Assembly (NCBI RefSeq): GCF_041296385.1 | Contig: NC_091017.1 | Span: 48,048,214-48,112,213 of the forward strand | Direction of reading: 5' to 3' | Source: Aphelocoma coerulescens | Lineage: Eukaryota > Chordata > Aves > Passeriformes > Corvidae | Length of the DNA: 64,000 nucleotides | Notes under the pieces: model-generated | Seen by the model: the letters and a program-made list of their open reading frames with translations, nothing else | Told to the model about the DNA's origin: nothing | The model's database searches: none | Made by a program: the position numbers and the translations under genes | Part shown: positions 50,047 to 63,200 of the stretch, piece by piece | Layout of the letters: the number at the start of each line of letters is the position of its first letter | Numbering within the stretch: the stretch's first letter is position 1

Positions 50047-53000
50047 GTAAGGGCAGACAGGGATGCTAAATGGAAAATAGACATGCTTGACTGTTCTCCA
50101 GCAAACCATGAGCATTCCAGTGGGCATGATCCAGTATTAAATCCAGAAGCACATTTTTTCAAGTCTCTTTACCTCAGTGCTTAATGTGTCTCCACATTCT
50201 TTGTGAACAAAGAGTGTTGGATGAGAGGATCCAAGGAGTCCTTCAGCTTTCCTGGAGAGGTTATTGACTATCTGCTTTAGATATTTTCAATGGAAAATGT
50301 TTTTAAATACTTACCTACCCTCATCCTGCTACTAAACTACCACATACAGTCCTGTGTCTTTATTCCCAATGCAAGAACTCAGTTTTATTTAAAGGCAGTA
50401 ATTTCTGCCTATCCTTAGATACTGAGGTCAGATGGCAGATGTTACAAGATAGAGGTGGAAAATGGCCCTTTTCAAGAGTTATTTCAATCACTTCTTTAAG
50501 ATACCCTGATTCAAAAATCACTAGGAGGCAGGGGAAAGACCAAGACATGCTCAGCAGTTGCTGTGAAATGTTAAGACTCTTAAAGACACTGGAATGCACA
50601 TCCTGCATGTAGCGATTTGGGTCTTTATAAGGTTTCATTAGTTTAGTAAAGAATGTACACAAACTTGTGCTCTAATATTCTGTTACAAAAGTTTTAACTC
50701 ATCTTCTGCTGTTTTTCTTTTTTTTTTTTTAATAATTTTAAGGAGCAGGTAGTCCTTGACTTAATGGATATTATGCTATTTCATGAACATATTTTTTGTA
50801 TAAATCAATTAAATTTATCTGGGTACTCAAATCATGTTGCTTGTATATGTATAGATTATTCTTGCAGAAAAATATTTTGGTATCTTCAAAAGGCTCAGTT
50901 GGCTGTAAGGTGTCTCTTAGAATTTCAAATACTGGATGTTAGAAAAAAATTATATGGGCAAATAACAAACATTTAAGTATTACCAAACAGCATGATTTTG
51001 TGAGATATGGAATTGTTAAAAATTCAGTTCTAGGAAAAAAAAGAGAGAACTGGTGCCTTAATCATTCTTAATATTAAACTTCATACATTCACAAATATGT
51101 GCAATTTAGACAATATAGCACTGAGTGAACATACAAAAAAATGTAAAATAAACTCACTATAAATATTATTAATAAGAGGAGAGCAGTCTGCCTTTCACTA
51201 TACAAGCTGTAAAGGTCAGAAAGAATCAAGCAGCATGAAAAATAAAGATTTCTTTTTGTCTTAGTAGTTAAATTTAATAAGAAAGTTACTGATAACAAAT
51301 CCACACACACTTTATTAATGTAAATGTTACTGTCAAAAAAAAGAAAAAAAAGGAAGACTTTTACCTATTTTTGCCAGTTGCTCTTTGTAAGCTGAATTTA
51401 TCAACAAAGCACCACAAGATGGGAAAATCTGTGTCTTATGGTTACCTTTTTATGTGAATGAACGGCTAAATTGTTCAAAGCTGTTTTGATTTCACTCTTA
51501 CCATTAATTCTCAAAAAGTCTTCTTGGGACAATTTTGTTTTATACCAATTAAAGCACATTACTGAGGGGAAAAATACTGCAAAATTACAAGGCTTGAAAT
51601 GATTTTTTGAAATTCAAAAGCTATTTTCCAAGTTCAGCCGTAAGGGATATTTTTAGTTATTTTCCCACTTTACAACATGCCTCCAAAGGTTTGGGCTTTA
51701 CTAGAAACTCTAAATAATCACTCATATGTGCTTAAGCATAGACACATCAAAACTAAATAAGGGTGAAAGTCTGAACTTAACTGCTGAGAATATAGTAGTC
51801 TAAACAAATATACAAAAAAACCAAAACCAACCAACCAACCAAAAACCAAACAGCCCCCCCCCCTTAAAATTAATGCTACTTAAAGAAAAGAAAAAAGTCT
51901 GCCATAACCAAAAGCACTTTGATGACATAATATATAGCATTTGCTTAAGTATTTTGAAATCTCAGCCACTTTATTAGAATTTATCTTAAACTTTATACTG
52001 GTCTGGGCCATTACATTAAAGCTATTGTTTGAAAAACTTCAGAGGAAAAGTGCAAAGCAGGTCCTCCTGCAGCTGCAACAGACACAGACCTTAATGCAAA
52101 CTTCTTAGAATGGCAGAAAGGATGAAGAGATAGTTCCCCACATTCACAGTTGTTACACACTTGTAGGTAACCACTCTTTAGGTGTCCTTATTATGCCTAT
52201 GCTTATTGTTTTATCCATATTTTCATTTCTCCAGTCCAGATGGCCGCAGTGTTTCATGTCACCCGTCAAACTATCTTTATTTCTCAGTTTCAGTAATTTT
52301 TCATCTACTCAAAGTGCTGTTTTATTCTGAAAAATTCTGCATAATTTCAGGTTTTGCTGTGTAAAATGGTCCTATTATCATAATGGAATCCAACCTTTTC
52401 TGATGCCTTATTAATAAGATGTGATCTCAGACATTTTTCCACACAATATAAGGCTGGCACTATTCATCCAGTGTTTTCTAGGCCATGGTCCTTTTGCATC
52501 CAGACTCCATGTTAATTTTTTTACTAATCCATTCCAGTGCATCTGGAGGAACCACTGTCTATCTCTCATGTTTTTTTCCAGGACCGAAATCCACGAAGCT
52601 GTTACAACTTTGATTCACATAGTCTTCATTCTATTCTCAGAATCATATCCTTTTCCATGGCTTGAAAACTTGCACCCTTGTCACCCAGTGGTGACAGGCT
52701 CCCTCAGCCTTCCCATTGTCTGCTCTGCTGCATTACAAATAAGGTCATTGTTATTTTAAATTTAGCAGTTATTTGGCACCAATCTGCAGAGATTAATGGT
52801 ATTCATACAAAAATAGGAAGGCATGCAAACTTTCTAGCCAGATATGTGACACCGTTGGACCAGACTTACACCATTTCTCATTTTCCACAAAAATGGAGGG
52901 AAAAACACTGTGACTGTTGAATGTCTTAAGACATGAACAGTACACATACACATACATATGAAAGACCAGCTTTGCCTTGCAAAGTGATCAGTCTCTTGCA

Positions 53001-54156
53001 GGATAAAGCTTGCATTCAAAATTCCATCCAGGGAGTTAAGGAAACTCAGTGTAAATGTAAAACCCTACCAGCTATTTTTGGATATATACACATAGCACAT
53101 TTATGTCTGCTAATACTGGCAGATACAAAACACAACAGTGTAACAGCTAGGTGATTTGAACTTTGAATTATGGCAAGCAACGGGCCAAAGATTTTTTTTT
53201 ATTCAAGACACTGGTCAGAGAAAGATAATTGGTTGCAGATCCCAAGAGAAAACTTATAAGCATCTGGGAATTTATGCTGAAATTACCTGTAAATGCAACA
53301 GGAATTTGGAAACTCATAAAAAGAGCGAGCACACTTCCATTCTTGCTTACTAAGCTCCAGCTCCAACCAGCACATTAAGCTTACTCGCTGTAGGAGAAGT
53401 CAAGACTCTTGCTTGTGGCATAAGCTTAACGTTTGTGACTTGCTGTAGACATCTAGGGCCATGGTTAATATTCTGACTGCTATTCAGTAACTTTCAATTT
53501 GCAAACTCATGGTGAGTTTTGCCTGTTTTAGCAATGAAAAGGCAAAGTTCAGCAATCTCCTCAGTTAGAGCATTAGAATTTTTCTTCCAACAACACACCA
53601 TTTTTCCCTCATGCTTCAGTGTAGTCCTCAATCTAAACATTAGAAAATAGCTAGTAACAATGCTTGTAATAGTCTGCTATGTACATATTAGATTATTCTC
53701 TGTATTAAAACTGACATTGGCATGGAGAGGTATGTAAATCTAAACAAAATATATCTTTACTTGAAAATTACTATACCACTATGAATATTTGTAAGCAATC
53801 CAGTTTTTAAGTAAGTAAAAGTTCTCTAGCATATATCTGTAGAACTGTACTCAGTAAGTTTTTAAAAGTTTGGTTTATCCTTATCATTAGCTATACTTAA
53901 GGTTTTCCCAGCATCAAAATGGAAAAATATATTAAGGTGTCAAGTTTATCTGACTGAGCATCAGAGCTAACACCCATAACACCCACCTCTGAATATCAGC
54001 TTAGTTTGTTCTGCTGATAAAGGCTGATCTTTCTCCCCTACTACATTAATTGCTTTATTTACTTGATGTCTTTAATTCCTCTGCTGTGTTAGCACCAAAA
54101 TAAAAAAAATGAAGGCAGATTACACTTGGCATAATAGAAAACTAATTCCAGTTTCT
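50047..54156. other. Non-coding sequence with low-complexity patches
   Basis: No gene is recognised. Low-complexity parts are a T run at about 50719-50731, and an A/C-rich stretch (CCAACCAACCAACC) ending in a C run at about 51811-51866. A 100-codon minus frame at 50662-50360 and a 112-codon plus frame at 52421-52759 have no recognisable domains or splice context. Confidence 0.45.
51811..51866 (+). repeat. A/C-rich (CCAA)n low complexity
   Basis: An imperfect run of CCAA units followed by a run of about eleven C residues. Confidence 0.8.
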
Positions 54157-54350
54157 GTAGAATCACAGTGATGACCAAGTTCTTGATCCTGAGCTCAGCA
54201 TTATTGACAGTAGTTTATCTTTGCTATCTTTTTCGACCTGTGAGTAAAAAATTTTTCACTAATATTTTATACAAATCTACTCTCTTTCAGTTTGAAGGCA
54301 TTCCTCTTTGTCCTTTCACTACATGCTCTTGTAAATAATCTCTGTCCACC
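54157..54350 (-). mobile_element. CR1 LINE 3'-region fragment
   Basis: On the plus strand, CTACTCTCTTTCAGTTTGAA, then GGCATTCCTCTTTGTCC, then TTTCACTACATGCTCTTGTAAATAA is the reverse complement of the well-known CR1 coding tail (RTRG...KL followed by the fluffy FFT region). The preceding AAATTTTTCACTAATATTTT fits its 'AAGAATTTCTTCCTAATAT' block. The sequence near 54157 (TAGAATCACAGTGATGACC) may be the decayed 3' octamer tail. The element is therefore on the minus strand, heavily diverged, and truncated at both ends or eroded. Confidence 0.8.
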
Positions 54351-55305
54351 GTCGACTGTGATCATAATACCAATTCAATGTACCAATATATTTACTGCTC
54401 AGTAACAGTCTTGAGCAGAAATTATTCCTCATTCACCTTTGCACCTGTGTATGCTATACAACATTTTACAGTTAATGGCACAACAATTAAAGTAACGGTG
54501 TTGCAGATTTACTACTTTAATTCCATTCTACCTTGCTGTTATTGCAAAAATTAAAATAATGTTTCCCGAATCTGGCAGCTGCAGGATTATAGGTGATGTA
54601 ACTGATCTAAGCAAGTCATCTATTTTGTTTTACCTAACCATTTTTTGGCTCAGCTTTATAATGTGACAACTAATGTATACTACCTCCATGTTATGGCTTA
54701 GCTCACCAGACCACAGAGGTATGAGGGATATGCTTCTTTCTGCACCATGCTTGTGGCTGGCAGACTACAGATGGGCAACCTTGAAGCTGGGGCTGAATGC
54801 AGAATTAAAGGTGAGCTAAGGAACCAAAAGGTAGAAGACCTAGATTTGAGGGAACTGGAACAGCTTCAAACTTATGAGTTCACATTTAAAATACTTGAAT
54901 AAATACAGGTCTATCTAAACAAATTCATTAAAAACAAAATAAAATAAAACAAAACAACAGGGAAAAAAAAGCAACCAAGGAAACAAACATTGAGTTTTAA
55001 CCTCAACAATTTAGCTGAAATCAGCCTAGGATCTCATCACTCAACCTGTAGAGCAGTTTCAAGATTGGATAATTTAACATCACAGGAATAATTCTGATTT
55101 TCCAACACATCATGTTTCCTACTTTTTACATCCTTATCCTGACACTAAACTGCCTTGCCCCATAGCTCCAAAGCTGCATGGCAGGAACATTGAGTCAATA
55201 TATTGAAAATTGATTTGCATTCCCATTTTTGTCAGTGGTAAAGTTTAAACATTGTCTTCTTCCATCCACATTTTTACTTTGAACCTATGCCAAATGTTTG
55301 TTTGG

Positions 55306-55373
55306 CATATATAAATATATGTATATGTATACGTTTACATATATGTATATGTATATGTATATATGTATGTATG
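55306..55373 (+). repeat. (TATG/TATA)n microsatellite
   Basis: Alternating TATATG/TATG units with a CGTTTACA interruption near the middle. The two halves around the interruption are partly inverted (GTATACG...). Confidence 0.85.
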
Positions 55374-56778
55374 TCAATCTCTCTGTCATGAGTCATCATA
55401 AGAAACAACTTGTAACTCTATGAGACATTACTGATAGTTGTATTGCTGTGCTTATGGACATTTTTTCTCAGAATGCCTTTTGCAATCTTAGAAATATAAT
55501 AGTGTGTATTGGTGGATAGAGAAGGAAAAGTCTTTTTCTTTTTTACATGTATTGGTTTCATTCCAAGAGAATCTCAGAAAGGTTAGCAGTTTAAACTGAT
55601 TTTTTTCATTTCATCTGTAAAAGAATAATTGCAAATAGATGGCATACTACAGTATTGTTGGATGTTTGACAGGATGGTAGAAAAGGTTCACTGTTTGGAG
55701 AGATGATTCTGAGCTGTCTGGTATATATTTTGAAAATCATTATTTATTAGCAAATTATACATGTTCAAAAAAAAAAAAAAATGAAATTAAATTTCCAGGT
55801 GTTAAAGCTGATTGGTTTTTTTTACTGCTCCCTTAAAAGAAAAATAACTTCTGGAGATTACTGTCAGACAGGATATGCTTTAAGTTATACTTGCTATTCT
55901 TTGAAATTATATTAATTCTTAAAGGTGATAAGAAAACTTGAAATATATCTTTAAAAAAACGCTTACTTGTACATGTGAATATCTATATTGAAAACCAGAT
56001 TTATGGTGATGTTTTGTAGGTTTCTATTTTTATTCCATTTTGAACCATATTTTCAAAAGAGCCATTCTTTTCTTAGTAGACATAATTTGTATAAGGAAAA
56101 TTATGTTTTTAATTATAATGGACATTAAAGAAAATTAGCACCTACATTTGAACTACAGAGAAAAATCACAATAAACAATGAGGCTAAGAAAGCAACCAGG
56201 AAGTTAAAAAGAAAAGTAATATTAGTTGAGGCTCTGGAAATGTTTTGTAACCTGAAAATGGAAATATAAATTTCACAATAAATTATCATTCTGAAATTTT
56301 GATGGTTGCTATTGTCTTGATGACATCTAAAAATGGTGGCAATAACCACCATCTAAATTAGTCTTTAAACAGCAATGATAAGTCACAGGCTGCCTACTGG
56401 TCTTTAAAGACTGCTTATTGGATTAAGAGAAATCCTGATCCACTTCAGAAATAATGCAGTTCTGCAGGTTTTAAATATAAAATATCTGCTGTTTTATTTA
56501 GAAGAAGAGTACTTTTTGTAGAAGCTGATCTGTGTAGAAAATGAATTCAAGTAGCAGCCTGGGAACAGCTGAAATGAAATGCAAACCTTTAAAGAGAATT
56601 GGGGGAAGATTTGGGAACGCCGTACTTAAGATGAGCAGCACAGCCCTTAATAAGCTATTCTTTCTAACTTTAATTTTATGATTTAATGAACATATAAAGT
56701 AATAACTTTTTTAAAGCCATGTATGCACTACTGTCTCCTATTTCCCTTGGAGCAAAAGTCAACTGTACTTTACAGGAG

Positions 56779-56800
56779 ATAAATAAATAAATAAATAAAC
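56779..56800 (+). repeat. (AAAT)n microsatellite
   Basis: Four to five AAAT units. Confidence 0.8.
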
Positions 56801-58199
56801 AAAAGGATAGCCGATATTTATTCCTTTGGGCAAAAAAATTAAAGCTGAAACCTCCCCACCCCTACATCTAAACATTCACATTGTATTTTCCACAGCTTTT
56901 GGATATGTAATTAGGGTAGTTTTTACTCCATAGCACAAATCATACTAAAACTTTGATCAGGACTGCTACATATCACAGTGTACTATTTAACTACCAAATC
57001 ATCATCCTGCATATTAAACTGCATCTTGAGAAAAGAGTCATTTAACTGTCATTGAAAATATAATACATTGGAACAAGCAGCCAAAGTTGAGCAGATAAAA
57101 CTGAAATTAGCTGAAATATGCTGTCAGATGAGCAATAGATGGAGGAATTATAGGCAGACAAGTAAGCAAATCACTGGCTTCAATTGCAGCAGTAGCAAAT
57201 GCTAATTACATCAACCACATACTTTTTCTAGATGTGGAATTACATAGATGTATGTATATATACAGTCAAACAAAATAATGACTTGATGCACATTTCCATA
57301 AATTATATATTAATAAACAGTATAAATTATGTGGTTAGATTTTTTAGAAATAATTGTATATTACCGGTATTGTATTTATTATACTGTACACATGTCTCAA
57401 AGCACATTCTTGTATCCTAGCACATAATATTTTGTCTTCAATTTCTTGAAGATGAAGTTGTCATTTTAAGTTTTATAATGTCATCAGTGGGATCTCACAC
57501 TGATAAACTACAAAGAAGAAACGTATTCATCTGAATGGAGAACATCTGGTTGGTTCTTATCGTCAATGTTCTTGTATGTAGACTTTCTAAATAAGTAGCT
57601 CCACAAAGATTCCTGGGAAAAATCATTTCACAAGACCTTGAAATATCTCATTGCCCTTTTTCCCTCTTGAGGCACAGAGATTCACACATCACATACTTCA
57701 TGTTTCTTGATGAAATTATTTGAGGGTATAGATGGACAGGCTGGTGGAGCTACCTTTCCTGACTGAATATTGCACAGGGGTCTCTTAAATGCAGTGAGTA
57801 TCACTACAATAATCAGGAAACATTTCATGCATCTAAAACTGTCTTCTTTTTAAAGATTCAGTAAACTAAGGTTCCATTTACGCTATGATAACAAAAACAC
57901 AAGATGGGTTGGAAATCCTTGTGAGTGAGAATAATTAGGAAAAGGGTTTTCTTCCAGATTCATACCTTTTTTTCATTTTTAGTAGGTAATTTTTAAGATA
58001 TGTGTCAGTTAAAAAAGAAAAAAAAAAAACACCTAAAAAGATCTCTTTTTTTTCCTAAAATTCCTAGTAAATATCCACAGCTACCAATGAGATTGAAAAA
58101 AATTAAAAAAAAACAAACTCAAACAAACAAGCCCCAAAGCCCAACAAAAAATACCACTGTCACCACCACCACCAAAAAATCCCAGAAGACTTTGTTATC

Positions 58200-58480
58200 A
58201 TTTAGGCTGCTCTTCCAACCAGTGGAGGCAGTTGTATTTTGTAGCTGCAGTTCTGTGAAGGAGAATCCCCTTGCAGTGGACAGTCAGTTCTTCCCTTCAC
58301 AGCACCACCTGGTGTGGCCTGCTGTGTGTGCTCCATCCAGCCTGGAGGCGTGTTCCCTGGTCCCTGCAGGGCACTGAGATCTCCTCCCTGTGATGCTGCT
58401 GCCCCTCCCAGTTGGTAGCTGACATTGGCACAAACTGCTGTCTCCTCACAGTAGTTCAGCATGTAACAATGCATCCTCAA
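58200..58480. other. GC-rich patch of unknown origin
   Basis: About 280 bp with clearly more G and C than the surroundings (for example CTGGAGGCGTGTTCCCTGG and CTGCTGCCCCTCCC), starting right after A-rich low complexity. It has a 92-codon minus frame rich in Gly, Gln and Pro. The sudden composition change suggests an inserted retroelement fragment, but I cannot align it to CR1 or to a known LTR. Confidence 0.4.
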
Positions 58481-60117
58481 GTGCCTTTAATTCACCATCT
58501 CAGAAAATTTCTGTAAACACATCAGAGAACACCTTCTTTGCCCATATGTCCATACCCCTTGAATGTTACGACTTGATGTCCAAGCAGGGGACTGCTGAGA
58601 GACTGAAAGGAAAATGTAGTCTTTAAATTAAAGCAAAGTATTTTCCTTCTGTGCATGTAGAAGTAATAACGTGTAGCTGGTGATTTCAAACAAATATTAA
58701 GACTGACCTGGCTATTGACTGTGAACTTATGAATCTGAAAACAGGTTTACTGAGGGAGTAAACCCAATTTCATATGGTTTGCTTGTGCTGATTTCATTTA
58801 GAACCCACTATAGCAAATTGAAGTATTTCCCCAATAAAATTATTTCCTAACGTTCATATGCATTCTGCTTGTTAAAGTATGAAATTTGATTATTCCCGCT
58901 TTTTTAGATGTGCATGTGTCTAGCTAGCATGACAGAAACAGTCCTTCACAGTATTTAACTCAGCATTTGACCTTCCAAAGAAACTGTGCACAGATGTTCT
59001 GTCTAATGGGTAGGATAATCCCATTCTTTTGTTTAAAGTTTGCTACTTAATTTTAGCATGCTTCTATTTTTTATAAGAAAATGTGATTTAGTTATTTGTA
59101 GGAACAGCCAAATAAAAGAAAAGGCTGATTAATTATCACTAAATATCAACCTAGAAGAAATACTTCATGTCTGAGAAAGTTGTTCAATGAGGTGATTTTG
59201 TAGCTGGTTTGTTTGGGGTTTTTTTCAGATGGTGCTCTTTGAGAAAAGCAGCAGGTTTCAGAGAAGCAAAAGAGACTAGACTTACTGCCACTGTCAAAAA
59301 GGTCAGAAAGTATGTTTTGGAAACAGGAAAGGGATTGAATCTCCAGCTCTGGATTAAGGTTGAGACAAATTATCTCATGGTTTGATTTTCAGGGATTCAA
59401 AATTTTAGTTGATGGCTGTGTGTGCATGTATTTCTATTAATACCTTGCTCAGATTGGGAGATTGCACTGTTTTATTATTGAGCTAACACTGTTGCATCTG
59501 TAGAAAACACAGACTGTCTGAGCAACTCTGACTGTATGAAAGTGTGCTTTCTCCAGCAGGTTTTCACAGAATGAATGAATTTTTCAAAGCAGACAAAAAG
59601 AGAAAGGATGCTATGATCTTAATGCAGAAAAGCAGACAAGCAGACTACAGGGCTGCTTTCAGTAGGGAAGTCTGATACAGAATACTGTATTTGCTCTTTT
59701 GACTTCTTTCCAAAGAAAAGTAAGCAAAATATATTATTTTTACTGTTCTAAAGGGCACTATTCAACATTAAAACTTGTCTATATCTACCTACCCAAACAC
59801 ACCAAGGAAGACCTTGTGTTTTTGCTCCCTGAATTGGCATGAGCTACAAGGAAACCAGGAAGTGTGACTTCAGGAACACACCACCAGGGCCCTCGGTGGG
59901 GATGCTGTGAGGCAGCTACTTCTTCTACATCCTTACAGTAAAGGCATAACTTTTCACTGACACCACCAAGCTTTTATTTATTTTAGCATTATCCATCCCT
60001 TTCAAATTTCTATACACTTTGGTGTTCCCCTCCCTGCTCTCTAACAAGAATTTTGTGCATTCTGGCAAGTTGTGGGTTTGGGGGTTTTTTGCCATGAAAA
60101 TATGTGTGCTTTCTCAG
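58481..60117. other. Non-coding sequence
   Basis: No gene is recognised. A clear acceptor (GTTTGGGGTTTTTTTCAG) ends at about 59228 and is followed by a frame open for about 51 codons, but no good donor follows in that frame. Confidence 0.4.
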
Positions 60118-60214
60118 ATAGATGTGTCTCTCCCTGGAGCTGCAGAGATAATCATTTGTGATTGCAACAACATGAAGATATCCACTATGGAAATGCCACT
60201 CAGCAAACTTACAG
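60118..60214 (+). other. Candidate coding exon, unknown gene
   Basis: An acceptor (ATATGTGTGCTTTCTCAG) ends at 60117 and the donor ACAG|GTAAAA starts at 60215. The 97 nt between are open in one frame. It starts IDVSLPGAAEIIICDC and continues NNMKISTMEMPLSKLT, ending one base into a codon. The frame is open through both splice sites. I do not recognise the protein. Confidence 0.28.
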
Positions 60215-63200
60215 GTAAAAATGGTATTTAATTAGTCTGCATTTTACATACAGATTTCATTATTCCATGTGCCAAAAGGCCTCAGTTACAGACAATTATT
60301 TTAATGTAGTAACAATGGATTCATAGAGGGGCTATTGAGGAAAAAGTATTGGAGAAATGTCAGCTATTATGAAGTGCAAAAAAATATTACAGTCACTCTG
60401 AACTGCTGTTCACCAGCTAAAGTTATTATATTTGTCAACATTTATAATGCTACATTAGTGCTCTACTAAGTCTGTCTTGCCCACTGGAATTATGTCTGTA
60501 CAGCCCATGAGCTTATCAAGGCAGGCTGGAGCACTCCTTATTCACAGTATAACTCATTGAAATGAATGGACAGTTTACAGTCAGCTTGAATATGGCAACA
60601 ATTTTATGAGATGTCTTTTCCAGGTCACACAAGAAATGCATCTTTGTGCTAAAAACAGAATCCAGATGTCTGCTGAATATAATCAGCAGAAACATTTCTG
60701 TAGACACTGCTCGTATCAGCACAGCACTAGTAGGGGTTTAGTATCCCTCACTCATATTTTCAGTCCAATCTTTCCCTTCCCCTCCATGACCCTTTGACTT
60801 CATTATGGCACCAGCCAAGTGATCTGCACTTCCAAAACCCGTCAAAGTCTGTCCCTCATGTCATCAGATACAGGAGGTGCTGAACAGCACTGTACATGAC
60901 TCAACTTGGCCAGCTCTGGGAGCAGGGCTGGCATACACCAGAGCTCTGATGAAACAGAGCATGTTCTCTGTTTGCAGTGTGCTCACTATCTCTATATCAA
61001 TGTCAGACCCCAAACCACACTAACCTGAAAATAAACAGAGTGAATGGATATTAAACATGAGTAGCAGTCATGGGAAATCACTAAAGGGTATTTGTAACAA
61101 AATGCAAGGGATTTACTATTCCCATTAGAGTTAATATCAGTTCTGTGGCTAAAAATCCAGGCATTAATGCTCCTAAAACTAAAATGCTCTTCCATTTTAG
61201 TACCATTCTAATAAAATCCAAATGAAGGGATTTAAATGGAAGCCATCCACAGTGTCAGTGACATGCTGCTCTTGGTTATCTCAGGATGTGGAGAATCAAC
61301 AACTGGGCAGCAGTGCTGAATGCATGGATAAAATCCAAAAACCCTTTTTTCAGGGCTTAAACATGGTTGAATTCCAGCCTTCTCCCTTGTACAACGCATA
61401 GGTGGTTGTGTGAAAGCTCTGTGCTACCAGATGATAGTAACACAACCATTTGTATTAGGTCCTATAGGCCCTGTGGCATTTTGTATGCAAATACTCTTGG
61501 GTTTACATGTGTATTAAGTCAAATCAATGAATTTATCACCTCAGAATGAGCTGGAATGATAGAACATTCCCTTTATTTTGACAAGGACTTGAATTTTAGC
61601 ACTTCTTAAGAAAGCTATTTGAAATGCACTTACCCTGCTGAAAAACAGTGATAAATTTATGAAATGCACACAATTACTTTTAGCTGTCAAAATACTTAAA
61701 TAATAAGCTGTAGATAGATAATTAACCAGCTAGTACGATTGAAGGCACATGATTTAATTTAATAGATGGGTCCAAAAGAATGACTACTTAAAATACAAAA
61801 ATAGATAAGGCTGCAGAAACGGATATAACAATTAAAATGTACCTTTGAGCAGAGTCTGAAGCATATACCTAAGTCCAACCATATAACTATGCCTGCAACT
61901 TCATCACACTACTACCATGCAAAAAGTTTTTATCAAGACCTTTAGCAAGGTTTAGAGAGGTTCCACAAGGTGCTGGAAAAATTACTTAGATAAAACTCAC
62001 TGAATGGTTTAGCAAAGTTTTGGTCACAGCTCTGTGAACATATGTTTGCTATTTTAATGCATACATTGTACTGCAAGAGAAAAAGAAAAGCAGGAGAAAC
62101 AAAGAAAAGTTTAATATGCATTGAATTTTCTCCCTGATATAAAATCCATATAAAATCATAGAGCATAGTCCAAAATAGTTTATTTGTCATAACAAAAAGT
62201 ACAGGTTTTTCTCTTACAAAACATATTAACGTCTATCTCTGTGATACTTTACAACAGCAAATCGTTATGATCAAAGGAAATGTACTGAAGTGTGACAAGT
62301 AATTTCAGTTGTGTAGATTAGCAAAAACTTGCCAGTGTTCTACAATGAAGTTATACCAGTGCTATATACCAAGGTTACATAACTGGGAAGAAAAAGTTTT
62401 AATGGTACTTTGCTCATACCCCTGTACAAAGGAAAAGGGAAAAGAGGAAAAAATAATTCACTTAATTGCACAACTTGCTGTATTTCTTTACTGTCTGACA
62501 ACAGAAAACTAAATGGGAAAATAGTATGTGATACAGTTTTCCACTGAAATGTCTGATGTGCTAGGAACTATCAAAGAAACAATTGAAGCAGAGAGAGGGA
62601 AGCTTTTGGGGAGCTTTGAAAAAGCCTGAAGCAAATATTTGAAAGTGTTTATAAAATTAGGTGGAGTTACTACTTCCTATCCCTACACATAATTTGCATA
62701 ACGTGCACAAATTTACTACAGCCTATGTAAATTAAAGAAACAAGTGTTTTGGGTTTTCATATTTCTGTGTTTATTTCTTCATTCTGTATTATTCAAAATC
62801 CATGCTCATATAAAGTGTATTTGGGTGGTTTTTTACTGAGTGGCATGAAGTCACTACAGACAACCTTAATCATCAAGATGATTATATATTCACTATATAT
62901 ATAGATGTCAAATACATAGGTTTAAAAAGAAAGCTGATGAGACAGAACTCAGAATTTTTGATTATTTGTTTCACATTTGTTTTGTGGAAGTGTTTGAGCC
63001 TACTGGTCTGAAAAATTCTAAGGACGGGTTTCAGAAAATATATTTTCAGCAGAGAAGATTGATTATAAAGAATAATATATAAAAAGAGAGAGGAAAAAAA
63101 CATTAGGAGCTGATAGGAGAAAAATTACCTATTTGTAATTCAAAACTGTTTTCCATACTAAGAGCAGCAATTACTCTCTACACTCAAAAGACATTATTCC

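Larger units (their letters stand above)
54351..58199. other. Non-coding sequence with simple repeats
   Basis: No gene is recognised. It holds A-rich runs at about 54935-54970, the (TATG)n block at 55306-55373, poly(A) at about 55770-55781, (AAAT)n at 56779-56800, and A-rich low complexity at about 58014-58180. Confidence 0.45.

Noticed and set aside
50360..50662. 100-codon minus-strand open frame
   Set aside because: No family resemblance, no splice sites, and a length within chance for this much sequence.
52421..52759. 112-codon plus-strand open frame containing EAVTTLIH
   Set aside because: The short string briefly resembled an L2-type RT motif, but the flanking residues do not follow any LINE order.
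61628..61655. Recursive splice site on the minus strand
   Set aside because: The acceptor and donor are separated by CAGG and not directly fused, and the host intron direction is unknown.
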